20,085 nucleotides of DNA from a virus, in the IMG/VR virus record IMGVR_UViG_3300031758_000725, positions 1 through 20,085 of that record. One strand, 5' to 3'. Shown here piece by piece: positions 13,872-20,085 of the stretch (its first letter is position 1; each line of letters opens with the position of its first letter). The position numbers and the translations under genes were made by a program. Under the pieces are notes generated by a model. It worked only from the letters and a program-made list of their open reading frames with translations, searched no databases and was not told the origin of the DNA.

Positions 13872-16377
13872 TTTGGCCTCCGAGGGATTGTTGCGCGCTT
13901 TGCTGCGCGGTGAGTGCAGTTTGCAACTGCTCCTGTTGCAGAATCTTCGCGTCTTGCGTCAATTCTGCGGATTTGATACGCTCTTCGGTCAGATTGTCCG
14001 AGGCGTTGAGTGCGATCTCGATCTGCTGCTGGCGGTTCTTGTGCAGCGCGTCCTGCTGCAAACGCTTCTCGGCAAGTATCGTGTCGGCCTGATCCTTCAT
14101 CTTGCGACGCTCGGTCTCGGCCATCGACGTGTCGAGAATCACCTTGTCCGCTCCATCCATCTGCGGCTGCGGCTTCATGCTCTCCATCTGCTTCATCATC
14201 TGCTGGATCGCTGGCATCACCTTCGTGAAGCCCTCTTTTACGTCCATCATCGTGTGCTGCGACGCCAGCGCGTACAGCTTGTCGATGTCCCCGGTGATTC
14301 CCGCGATGTCGTAATTCGCCACCGGCTTGCCCAGCGACTCCTCGACGTAGCCGTTCATGTGGCCAAGATACCAGAGCATCAGGTGCTGCTTAAGGTGCTC
14401 CAGCGCGTTCGGCAGGAACTGCTGCGCAATGATCGGGTTGCCGCCCAGCATCGGGTTCAGCGCGAAGTCCAAGTGCGCTTGAATGTGCGCCAACTGGTTC
14501 TGGTGCGGGTACGCGAAAGCGGCACGCCCAATGGCCATTGCTGCGTTTTCCTCGGCTGCATTGATCTCCATGGGCTCGGCGGTCGCGGGCATAAGTTCGG
14601 TGACGTTCGGCACCTTCATCTGCTTCAGCGCCCGCTGCACCACGGCACGACGGTCGAACAGATCCGGGTGCTCCTTCATCAGCGCCATCACCGCCTGAGT
14701 CTGCGCCATGCGCTGAGTCTCGGAGAAGATGTGCGGGTCCGACACCGGAATCACGTCCGAATTGCGGTTGAAGTCCTCGCGCTTGATGTCCAGCTCTTGC
14801 ACCATGTCGCCCCGGTGCATCTCGTCGAGATACCAACGGTTCAGGCGCTGCAGGACCTTGAGGACGCGTGATTGCGAGTCGTGCAGTCGGGCGTGAATTG
14901 CTGAGAACACTTTCGAGCCTTGCTCGATCAGCGCCTGTGCGGTTCCGACTGGCATGTTGTTGCCCGCATCCGCGATCTTTTCCTCGGAGGTAGTCACCAC
15001 GCCTTTTGCGGCGTCGGTCAGGAACCCCACGAGCTTGAACAGCGTTTCGCTCGGTGGGTTGAAGGGCATTGGCATCGCGATCTTGCGGATGTCGTCCACG
15101 CCCGGTGCACCCTCGATCTCGGTGATCTGCGTGACTTCTACGTTTTGGCTCTGGCCCGAGATCTTCGCGCCTTTGAGCTTGAGCATCGTGGCGGCGTTGT
15201 TAATGTGTGCCGTATCCAGCAAAGCGCGCAAGCCGCCAGTAATAGCAGCAGAAAGACCGCCGATGAGATGCGGGAGTCCGATAGCATAAGCGCCTCGCCA
15301 CGGTATGAATTTAAATTCGATCAACCAGTCGAGCTTGGCCATCGTCACGTCGCCCTGCTCCCAGTTGCGGTACAGGCCGACGATCTCGGTGTTCTCCTCG
15401 TCGATCATCATGATGTACGGGGCCAGCTCCCCTTTCGAGTGCGAGTCGTCCTCCCACTCCATGAAGGCGTACACCACGTAGACGCGGCGCGTGCCGTCGA
15501 TGTTCTCCTGCCACTGCTTGCCCTCGATCTTGTCGTTCGCCTTCTCGGGACCCGTCGATACAGGCTCCATCGAGGCACGCACGATCGAAATGTCACGGTA
15601 CAGCCCCGAATTCATGCGCGACTCGAATTCCTGCTGCGTGATGTCCTGCACCTCGGTCACGCGCTGCGCGGTGTAGAAGTTCGCAGCGGAAAAGGGCAGT
15701 ATGATGTTGTCGATCGACACGAACTCGGCGCAAGGGCGCTTTTTGCGGTCGTCGTACCACAGCTTCAGGAACTGGGAACCGCCCAGCGGCAGCTGCGTGA
15801 GCATTTGCTCCTGCTCGTCCCGGAACTCCTGAATCTGCTCGGTCAGCTGCCAATTCATGAAGTCGCGCTTGCGCTCGGCCCGTTTCTCGTCCTCGTCGCT
15901 CACGTCGCCGATAATGTTCGTGCGCACTGGACCGTCCGGCGGAAACAGCTCTTTAATGGCACGCGATTCGAAGTCAATACACGCCTCAGCCATCACCGGG
16001 TGCACCACACGCGATGCGCCTTGGAACTGTGCGCCACCGGGGGCGTCGTTGCCCATGCCCGTGCGCTTAAGGCCTTCCTCGTACTGCTTATCCCGCTCTT
16101 TGCGTGCCTCTTTGTCGTTCTCGATCAGTTCGATGTACTTGAGTGCGATCTTGGACAACTCCCACTCGGGCATTTCCTCGGCCATGTTGCTGTAGAAGTC
16201 TTGGTCCTCCTCCGGACCCTTGAACTCCTCCATCCGCACAATAGCGGAACCGTCCGGCTGCTCTTCCACCTCGGCAAATTCGTCGTCCAGATCGACGATC
16301 AGGCCTTCCTCGTCCTCGGGTCCAGCGGGTGCCGCCATCGGGTCTTGCATCTGGTCTTGTGGGAATTCAGTCGCCAT
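13858..16377 (-). CDS. Portal protein, 839 aa
   Basis: Forms the dodecameric DNA entry pore at one capsid vertex. The N-terminal 65 residues are acidic and probably disordered. Residues 123-155 (VVHPVMAEACIDFESRAIKE, LFPPDGPVRTNI) and 173-230 (FMNWQLTEQIQEFRDEQEQM, GGSQFLKLWYDD, FVSIDNIILP) match blocks of podovirus-type portals. NNMPVGTAQALIEQGSKVFS (473-492) is another. Residues 745-839 form a Gln/Glu-rich coiled-coil tail ending QQSLGGQNGNF. The length is longer than the 725 residues of P22. An AAGGA site lies 9 bases before the ATG. It follows the terminases in standard order. The call rests on these blocks and on gene order. Confidence 0.85.
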   Translation of the reverse strand: MATEFPQDQMQDPMAAPAGPEDEEGLIVDLDDEFAEVEEQPDGSAIVRMEEFKGPEEDQDFYSNMAEEMPEWELSKIALKYIELIENDKEARKERDKQYEEGLKRTGMGNDAPGGAQFQGASRVVHPVMAEACIDFESRAIKELFPPDGPVRTNIIGDVSDEDEKRAERKRDFMNWQLTEQIQEFRDEQEQMLTQLPLGGSQFLKLWYDDRKKRPCAEFVSIDNIILPFSAANFYTAQRVTEVQDITQQEFESRMNSGLYRDISIVRASMEPVSTGPEKANDKIEGKQWQENIDGTRRVYVVYAFMEWEDDSHSKGELAPYIMMIDEENTEIVGLYRNWEQGDVTMAKLDWLIEFKFIPWRGAYAIGLPHLIGGLSAAITGGLRALLDTAHINNAATMLKLKGAKISGQSQNVEVTQITEIEGAPGVDDIRKIAMPMPFNPPSETLFKLVGFLTDAAKGVVTTSEEKIADAGNNMPVGTAQALIEQGSKVFSAIHARLHDSQSRVLKVLQRLNRWYLDEMHRGDMVQELDIKREDFNRNSDVIPVSDPHIFSETQRMAQTQAVMALMKEHPDLFDRRAVVQRALKQMKVPNVTELMPATAEPMEINAAEENAAMAIGRAAFAYPHQNQLAHIQAHLDFALNPMLGGNPIIAQQFLPNALEHLKQHLMLWYLGHMNGYVEESLGKPVANYDIAGITGDIDKLYALASQHTMMDVKEGFTKVMPAIQQMMKQMESMKPQPQMDGADKVILDTSMAETERRKMKDQADTILAEKRLQQDALHKNRQQQIEIALNASDNLTEERIKSAELTQDAKILQQEQLQTALTAQQSAQQSLGGQNGNF

Positions 16378-16414
16378 GGGTCGTTATCCTTTTGGTGCTA
16401 CATTGTAACACGGC

Positions 16415-17548
16415 TTAGTCCTCGAATCCATATTCGCTGATGTCGCGGGCTGTCCGGATCAGGTCTTTGTACATATCGGGGTTCTCGCGTTTGATCTCCC
16501 GCAGCGGCCCGCGCATCGACATCACCGGCTCGTCAATGCCGCTGTTGATCAGGTTGCTCAGGGCGTGTGCTGGCGTCATGGACTCTTCGCCTAGATCCGC
16601 AACGAACTCTTCGGGGTTGCGCATTGGGTTCAGCATATACATCACGTCGTCCTCGTCGTACCCGAGCTTCTCGAGCATTTTGATGGTGCCGTCCTCGTCG
16701 AGTCCCTTCTTTGCGAAATGCGCGATCAGCCCCTGCAGCGTTTGTGGCATGGTGGGCATAGGCGTCGGTACCGATTCGACGGCTTTCGCCACGTTGCCAA
16801 TAGCACCGAGGCCAGTCATGTCGGGCAGTGCACCACGCAGCGCTTGACCCGCCGCCGTCTGCAACACCTCGCGTCGCGACACCGGGGTCTCGGCGATCGA
16901 TTTGAGCGTGGACTTGGCCGCGCCTTTGCCCGGGTCGACCGTCACCGTCTTCTCGGTGATCGCCGGTGCGCCTTTCAACTCCTGCTGCATCTTCTCGAGC
17001 GCTTTGGTGTCGAGGTTCGCCAGCGGAAACGCGGGCTTGGACCCAAGGCCGAATAGCGAGCGACGCCCGAGGTCCGGCTTGTCGGCGACCTTCACACCCT
17101 TTCGCGCCATCTCCGCTTGCATCTGGTCCAGCGTCTTCTTGGCCGAGCCGCCTTTGTTGAATCGCTTCGGTGCAGCACGCATCGACTTGCGCGACGTCTC
17201 CGGCGCTTCCTCAAAATCTCGGCGACGCGTGGCGGTCATCGGGTCGTACGGCTTGGAACGGCTTTGCAGCATGTACTCGATCGCCATTTGCCGCAGCACC
17301 GGATTTGGGTATTGCGCCTCGAATTCGGCGATTGCTCGGCGGTTCGCCTCCTCGGGGCTCACTGGCGGCGGTGGTGCGGCTACGCGTGGGGGTGCGCGTC
17401 GGGCCAATTCCGCATCTTCGCCCTCGTTGAGTGCACCGGACCGGAACAGCATGCCCAGCGGCACTGCACTGCGCACACCGGCGAACAGCGTCGCGGCGTC
17501 GATTGGGTCGACGCCTTGCAGGAACTCGTCGATCGGATTACTGGGCAT
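16415..17548 (-). CDS. Unrecognised protein between terminase and portal, 377 aa
   Basis: The start is at 17548 with an AAGGGGA ribosome site 7 bases upstream, and the gene overlaps the terminase stop by 11 bases. The protein is Pro/Ala-rich at residues 50-64, basic in the middle, and contains KRFNKGGSAKK (128-138). Two RR-phi segments occur: GRRSLFGLG (161-169) and VSRREVLQTAAGQALRGALP (223-242), the latter close to the Tat consensus SRRxFLK but internal. The C-terminal 110 residues are helical and acidic (LDEDGTIKMLEKLGYDEDDV and PEEFVADLGEES). No domain is recognised. It could be a virion-internal, membrane-contacting or packaging accessory protein; position alone favours a structural role. 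Confidence 0.68.
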   Translation of the reverse strand: MPSNPIDEFLQGVDPIDAATLFAGVRSAVPLGMLFRSGALNEGEDAELARRAPPRVAAPPPPVSPEEANRRAIAEFEAQYPNPVLRQMAIEYMLQSRSKPYDPMTATRRRDFEEAPETSRKSMRAAPKRFNKGGSAKKTLDQMQAEMARKGVKVADKPDLGRRSLFGLGSKPAFPLANLDTKALEKMQQELKGAPAITEKTVTVDPGKGAAKSTLKSIAETPVSRREVLQTAAGQALRGALPDMTGLGAIGNVAKAVESVPTPMPTMPQTLQGLIAHFAKKGLDEDGTIKMLEKLGYDEDDVMYMLNPMRNPEEFVADLGEESMTPAHALSNLINSGIDEPVMSMRGPLREIKRENPDMYKDLIRTARDISEYGFED

Positions 17549-18980
17549 AAGGGTTCCCCTTTGGGCGGTATTCGTCGTCCACGTACTCAGTGTCGGGCGC
17601 GACTGGGTCGATGTTGAGGAAGCCCATGTCCTTGAGCAGTCGCAGCGCTTGCGACAGCGTGTCGGTCAGGTCGTCCCGATCTGAATCGGGGAAAGAGCAC
17701 ACTTGGCTAATCAGCGGCTCTGCCCAATCGCGAGGCTGACCCTTGTGCACGACCGATTCGGGGATGTAAACACGACCGTGGGCGATGATGTTGGCCACCA
17801 GATGCAAGCGCTGGGTCTTGTCGGCGCGGCCCGGGTTGTAGGCGCGGACCGGGATACCGGCACGCTGCAGGTCTTGGATGATCGAGATGCCCGAGGCTTT
17901 GTCCTCCACGAGCACCATGTCCACCTTTTTGCCCGGTTCGCCGTAGATCGAGCCGTACTCGTCCACGATCTTGGGACGCAAGTCAGGATACGAGAGGAAG
18001 TCCTCCCACGCGTCGATGAGCATGGCGCACATGGGCGAATCGTCGTTGGGTCGAAACACGCCCCACACGGTGCACGCGGTCGGGTCGTTGATGGTCTTGT
18101 CGGTGTACGCGCAATCGTAGGACTGCACCACGTACAAGAAGTCGGGAAATGGCTTTTGCGCGTCCCACAGCCGGAACCATGAGCGTTTGACGATGCCGTA
18201 GTCCTCGGGGTCGATCACCTCGGCGTACAACTCCTGCCGCCCGATGCGTGTGCCCTCGTACTGCGACACGATTTCGTCGCGAAACGTGGGCGCGAGGTTG
18301 TTGAAGTTCTCGTGTGTGGTGCCCGTGGTGACGAACACGCGCTCGTCCGCGATCAGTCGCCGCACGATTGGGATGGGCTTGGGCGTGGTGGTCACGCACA
18401 CCCGGGGGCGCTGGCCCAGACGCAGCCCGAACATGAGGTTGGACCACATATCCTCGGCGTTGCGGAACTTGGCAAGCTCGTCCACCCAAGCGAGGTCGTG
18501 CTGGGGACCGCGCAGCGTCTCGGGGTCGTTGTCCGAATAGATGGTCGCAATCGCGCCATTTGGCCACTCGAGTCGCCGCTTGGATGGCACAAATACCGGT
18601 TTGCACGAGGGGTGCGAAATGGCGAGGATGCCCGATTCGCCCTCTACCATCACGTCCCGGGCGTCGCCCGCATCCTCAGCGATCAGCGCGATGCGACCGG
18701 CAAGCTTGTTTTCGACGTGGTAGCGCACGAATTCGGCACCACAGCGCGTTTTACCCCAACCCCGTCCGGCGAGGATGAGCCACGTGGTCCAGAACTGCTC
18801 GTCCACCGGGGGCAGCTGGTTTGGTCGCGCCCACGAGGGCCAATCGTAGAACAACTCCAGCGCCTCGCGATCCGTCAACTCGGACACGAATTCGTGGAAG
18901 TTGTGCGGGTCCAGCGCCAGCGCGGACCGCTTAATCTTCCGCTTTTGATTTCTGCTGTAAGCGCTGGGCGAGTCGATCAC
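17538..18980 (-). CDS. terL: Large terminase subunit, ATPase and nuclease, 480 aa
   Basis: Packages DNA into the prohead and cuts it. ATPase: Walker A AGRGWGKT (71-78) with K77, Walker B LAWVDE (163-168) with catalytic E168, and coupling motif VTTTPKP (196-202). RNase H-like nuclease: D289 in SYDCAYTDKT, ED at 359-360 in VLVEDKASG, and D436-D440 in DRDDLTD, a set of acidic residues that can bind metal. All key positions look intact. The start is GTG at 18980, with GAGGGA 4 bases before it, and it overlaps the small terminase end by 50 bases. No ATG occurs before about residue 111, so GTG is the best start. The product fits the 450-550 residues usual for the family. Confidence 0.93.
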   Translation of the reverse strand: MIDSPSAYSRNQKRKIKRSALALDPHNFHEFVSELTDREALELFYDWPSWARPNQLPPVDEQFWTTWLILAGRGWGKTRCGAEFVRYHVENKLAGRIALIAEDAGDARDVMVEGESGILAISHPSCKPVFVPSKRRLEWPNGAIATIYSDNDPETLRGPQHDLAWVDELAKFRNAEDMWSNLMFGLRLGQRPRVCVTTTPKPIPIVRRLIADERVFVTTGTTHENFNNLAPTFRDEIVSQYEGTRIGRQELYAEVIDPEDYGIVKRSWFRLWDAQKPFPDFLYVVQSYDCAYTDKTINDPTACTVWGVFRPNDDSPMCAMLIDAWEDFLSYPDLRPKIVDEYGSIYGEPGKKVDMVLVEDKASGISIIQDLQRAGIPVRAYNPGRADKTQRLHLVANIIAHGRVYIPESVVHKGQPRDWAEPLISQVCSFPDSDRDDLTDTLSQALRLLKDMGFLNIDPVAPDTEYVDDEYRPKGNPYAQ

Positions 18981-19590
18981 GGAGTCCCTCGATATTGATG
19001 TTCGAGTCCAGCTGGCCCGACACGTTCATGTTCACGTCTTTCGCACGGAACTTGGCGTCGTACCCCATCAGCGTGAACTGGAGCAGCCCGTCCGAGAACT
19101 TGCGCACGGTGTCGGTCCGGATACCTTGGTAAAACACCGGCTCCTCGTGTCCGATCACTGCGCGGCGGTAGGCCTCGGCACGCATCGTGTCGACCATCTC
19201 GTCCTGAATCGACGTCATGATGTTATCAAACAGCTTGTGCTCGTGCCGCCATTTTTGCATTGTGTCGCGCATGATCCGGGCGCTGGTGTACGCGTGCCGC
19301 AGCGAGAATTTCGCCTCGGGCGGACCGTCCCGGAATTCGGCGATCATCACCAGCATCTTGTAGGCTTTGGTCTCCTCGTGCCTTTGCAGTTCGCCGACGG
19401 CTTTGGCAGTCGGGTCATTGCAGGTCAGCGAGTGCGGCATGTGCGACGAGTCGCTCATTGGGTAACGCGCACGATCGCGCTGGATCGCGTCGAGGAGAGC
19501 GGTGACCGGCACTAGAGCACGGCGCTCGTACTCCGAGAGCGTTTCGGCACCAATCTGGTCCAGCGTGGTAAGGTCGTCGTAGAAGGACAT
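18931..19590 (-). CDS. Small terminase subunit-like protein, 219 aa
   Basis: Recognises phage DNA and feeds it to the large terminase. From the ATG at 19590 (MSFYDDLTTLDQIGAETLSE) the 219-residue product has a helical N-terminal half with KFSLRHAYTSARIMRDTMQK (94-113) and a C-terminal VFYQGIRTDTVRKFSDGLLQ (152-171), FTLMGYDAKFRAKDVNMNVS, a signature I recall from small terminases with a helix-turn-helix, here with degenerate HTH residues. The frame is open a further 30 codons upstream to an ATG at 19680, but that stretch has no family-like sequence. Neither start has a good ribosome site; the 29-codon leader frame ending 8 bases upstream could couple translation. The overlap with the large terminase is 50 bases. 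Confidence 0.75.
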   Translation of the reverse strand: MSFYDDLTTLDQIGAETLSEYERRALVPVTALLDAIQRDRARYPMSDSSHMPHSLTCNDPTAKAVGELQRHEETKAYKMLVMIAEFRDGPPEAKFSLRHAYTSARIMRDTMQKWRHEHKLFDNIMTSIQDEMVDTMRAEAYRRAVIGHEEPVFYQGIRTDTVRKFSDGLLQFTLMGYDAKFRAKDVNMNVSGQLDSNINIEGLRDRLAQRLQQKSKAED

Positions 19591-19597
19591 GCGCGAA

Positions 19598-19687
19598 TTA
19601 GAACACGGATGGTACACCCAATGCAAGTCTCGCGTGTTTGACCCGATAGAGGAGGAGGGCGGGGTTATAAGACACCCCATTGAGCAT
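19598..19687 (-). CDS. Candidate 29-residue leader frame before small terminase
   Basis: A short frame (MLNGVSYNPALLLYRVKHAR and nine more residues) has a GGAG site 2-6 bases before its ATG at 19687 and ends in TAA 8 bases before the small terminase ATG. The terminase start itself has no visible ribosome site, so a coupled leader would explain translation. The peptide has no known resemblance. It could equally be a chance frame, because the ribosome site spacing is short, so confidence is low. Confidence 0.25.
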   Translation of the reverse strand: MLNGVSYNPALLLYRVKHARLALGVPSVF

Positions 19688-19786
19688 GACTCCGAGTTAT
19701 AACGCTTTCATGCGCGTACACGAGGCACCTCCCGTGAAGTCCTAAGTGGTGGTGGAAGGGTATTCGACGTCTGGAAGCCCCCTCGT

Positions 19787-19804
19787 GTTCCACAATGATG
19801 GAAC
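19787..19804. repeat. Inverted pair GTTCCA-N6-TGGAAC
   Basis: Two six-base arms around a 6-base spacer (CAATGA), the same 18-base overall span as the palindrome at 19996-20013. A third TGGAAC follows at 19810. The equal span suggests the same binding partner. Confidence 0.75.
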
Positions 19805-19885
19805 AGCGATGGAACGCGCCATAGGCTCACAGGCCCCGTCCGGCGCGGGTTTTGAGACACACAGCCCGTGTACCATCGTTCCATC

Positions 19886-19905
19886 ATATACCCATATATA
19901 TTTAA
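19886..19905. promoter_or_regulatory. AT-rich island between the TGGAAC clusters
   Basis: The minus strand reads TTAAATATATATGGGTATAT, strikingly AT-rich against its GC-rich surroundings. It could hold a promoter -10 region or a DNA-unwinding element. TATGAT, one base from the consensus -10, starts at its end, but no matching -35 hexamer stands 16-18 bases upstream, so a promoter is only possible, not shown. Confidence 0.25.
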
Positions 19906-19995
19906 CCATGCCGTTGACAGGGCAATACCCCCGCGTGCGTGTGTAACAATGGAACACCGGGTCTTTTTTCGAATGGGAGGAGCGTTCCATTGTGC

Positions 19996-20013
19996 GTTCC
20001 ATCTTGATGGAAC
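19996..20013. repeat. 18-bp perfect palindrome, GTTCCATC-TT-GATGGAAC
   Basis: Two 8-base arms are exact reverse complements, separated by two bases. It is the most extended of the TGGAAC pairs and looks like a dimeric protein-binding site. Confidence 0.85.
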
Positions 20014-20085
20014 AGTGGAACAGTGCTTTGGGTTCCACTGGCGTCGTGGGGGTACGACGCGTACTCGAGCGCATTGCACGCCGAG

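Larger units (their letters stand above)
19787..20037. promoter_or_regulatory. Array of ten TGGAAC/GTTCCA hexamers
   Basis: Within 251 bases the hexamer TGGAAC or its complement GTTCCA occurs ten times: GTTCCA at 19787, 19878, 19984, 19996 and 20032; TGGAAC at 19799, 19810, 19950, 20008 and 20016. Several form inverted pairs or short direct pairs (TGGAACAGTGGAAC at 20008-20021; GTTCCATTGTGCGTTCCA at 19984-20001). By chance less than one would be expected. The arrangement fits a protein-binding array upstream of the terminases: a repressor or activator site, a packaging recognition site for the small terminase, or replication iterons. The sequence cannot decide which. Confidence 0.6.
19688..20085. 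other. Non-coding stretch at the right end
   Basis: No convincing gene is visible. The minus-strand frames that run through it encode peptides rich in Cys, Trp and Arg with no family pattern, and at the extreme right edge all minus frames are open, so the tail of an upstream gene cannot be excluded over about the last 50 bases. It holds the TGGAAC array, two palindromes and an AT-rich island. It is the expected place for a promoter of the structural transcript, a packaging recognition site or an origin. Confidence 0.6.

Noticed and set aside
13873-14871. 332-codon plus-strand open frame opposite the portal C-terminus
   Set aside because: Leu/His/Arg/Val-rich shadow frame with no domain pattern and no ribosome site.
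14920-16440. 506-codon open frame on the plus strand opposite the portal gene
   Set aside because: It is an antisense shadow of the portal gene caused by GC-rich third codon positions; the peptide is His/Leu/Val/Arg-rich without domain pattern, and the portal shows family blocks on the other strand.
16902-17684. 260-codon plus-strand open frame opposite the 377-residue gene and terminase end
   Set aside because: Spans two minus-strand genes and has no recognisable features; a composition artefact.
19678-19680. ATG at 19680 as the small terminase start
   Set aside because: The extra 30 residues have no terminase-like sequence and there is no ribosome site; the start at 19590 is preferred, though not proven.
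19914-19919. TTGACA on the plus strand as a promoter -35
   Set aside because: No TATAAT-like hexamer at 16-18 bases downstream; the nearest TGTAAC is 22 bases away, and no plus-strand gene follows.
19708-20079. 123-codon and 110-codon minus-strand frames in the TGGAAC region
   Set aside because: The two overlap in different frames, carry repeated hexamers that translate into odd Cys/Trp/Arg-rich peptides, and show no family pattern or ribosome site.
1-20085. CRISPR array, tRNA, insertion sequence, integrase or toxin-antitoxin pair
   Set aside because: No regularly spaced identical repeats, cloverleaf sequence, transposase or integrase motif was seen on either strand.

Overview
The window is the structural and packaging arm of a tailed double-stranded DNA phage (class Caudoviricetes), probably podovirus-like. 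Every supported gene lies on the minus strand, so the transcript runs from right to left, and most genes abut or overlap by a few bases. The set includes a large terminase with intact ATPase and nuclease motifs, a portal, an HK97-fold-like capsid protein with a scaffold-like gene, a P22 gp4-like head-completion/tail accessory protein and several fibre-type proteins. No long tail-tube or tape-measure gene and no integrase, lysis enzyme or tRNA is visible. The host cannot be read from the sequence. The mixed fibre, Lys-Gly-Gly and small hypothetical proteins are of a type I associate with environmental (freshwater or marine) phages of Gram-negative bacteria, which is inference only.

Right to left, i.e. 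in order of transcription: (a) 19688-20085 is a non-coding stretch with ten TGGAAC/GTTCCA hexamers, two of the inverted pairs forming palindromes, and an AT-rich island. (b) 16415-19590 holds small terminase, large terminase (GTG start, 50-base overlap) and an unrecognised 377-residue protein. (c) 13089-16377 holds the portal, two small genes (one 55-residue gene only 168 bp long) and a GroES-like co-chaperonin. (d) 9515-13092 is the head module: scaffold-like protein, a conserved hypothetical, a decoration-like protein, the major capsid protein and a small beta-rich protein. A UUCG-loop hairpin follows the capsid gene. (e) 6568-9502 holds a Lys-Gly-Gly-motif protein, a second near-identical UUCG hairpin, two small genes, the gp4-like protein carrying an inserted discoidin-like domain, and a four-cysteine small protein. 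(f) 1-6562 holds three repetitive fibre or spike-like proteins with a small gene between two of them, then a 51-residue gene and the start of a coiled-coil-like gene cut by the window edge.

Together these genes recognise and package DNA (terminases, portal), build and fold the head (scaffold, co-chaperonin, capsid, decoration), close the head and join the tail (gp4-like), and bind the host surface (fibres). The fibre region is visibly less GC-rich than the packaging region. I see no evidence for a defence system or other dedicated novel system. The most unusual features are the TGGAAC array upstream of the terminase genes, the discoidin-like insertion in the gp4-like protein, the paired UUCG hairpins around the capsid-distal genes, and the Lys-Gly-Gly-motif protein.
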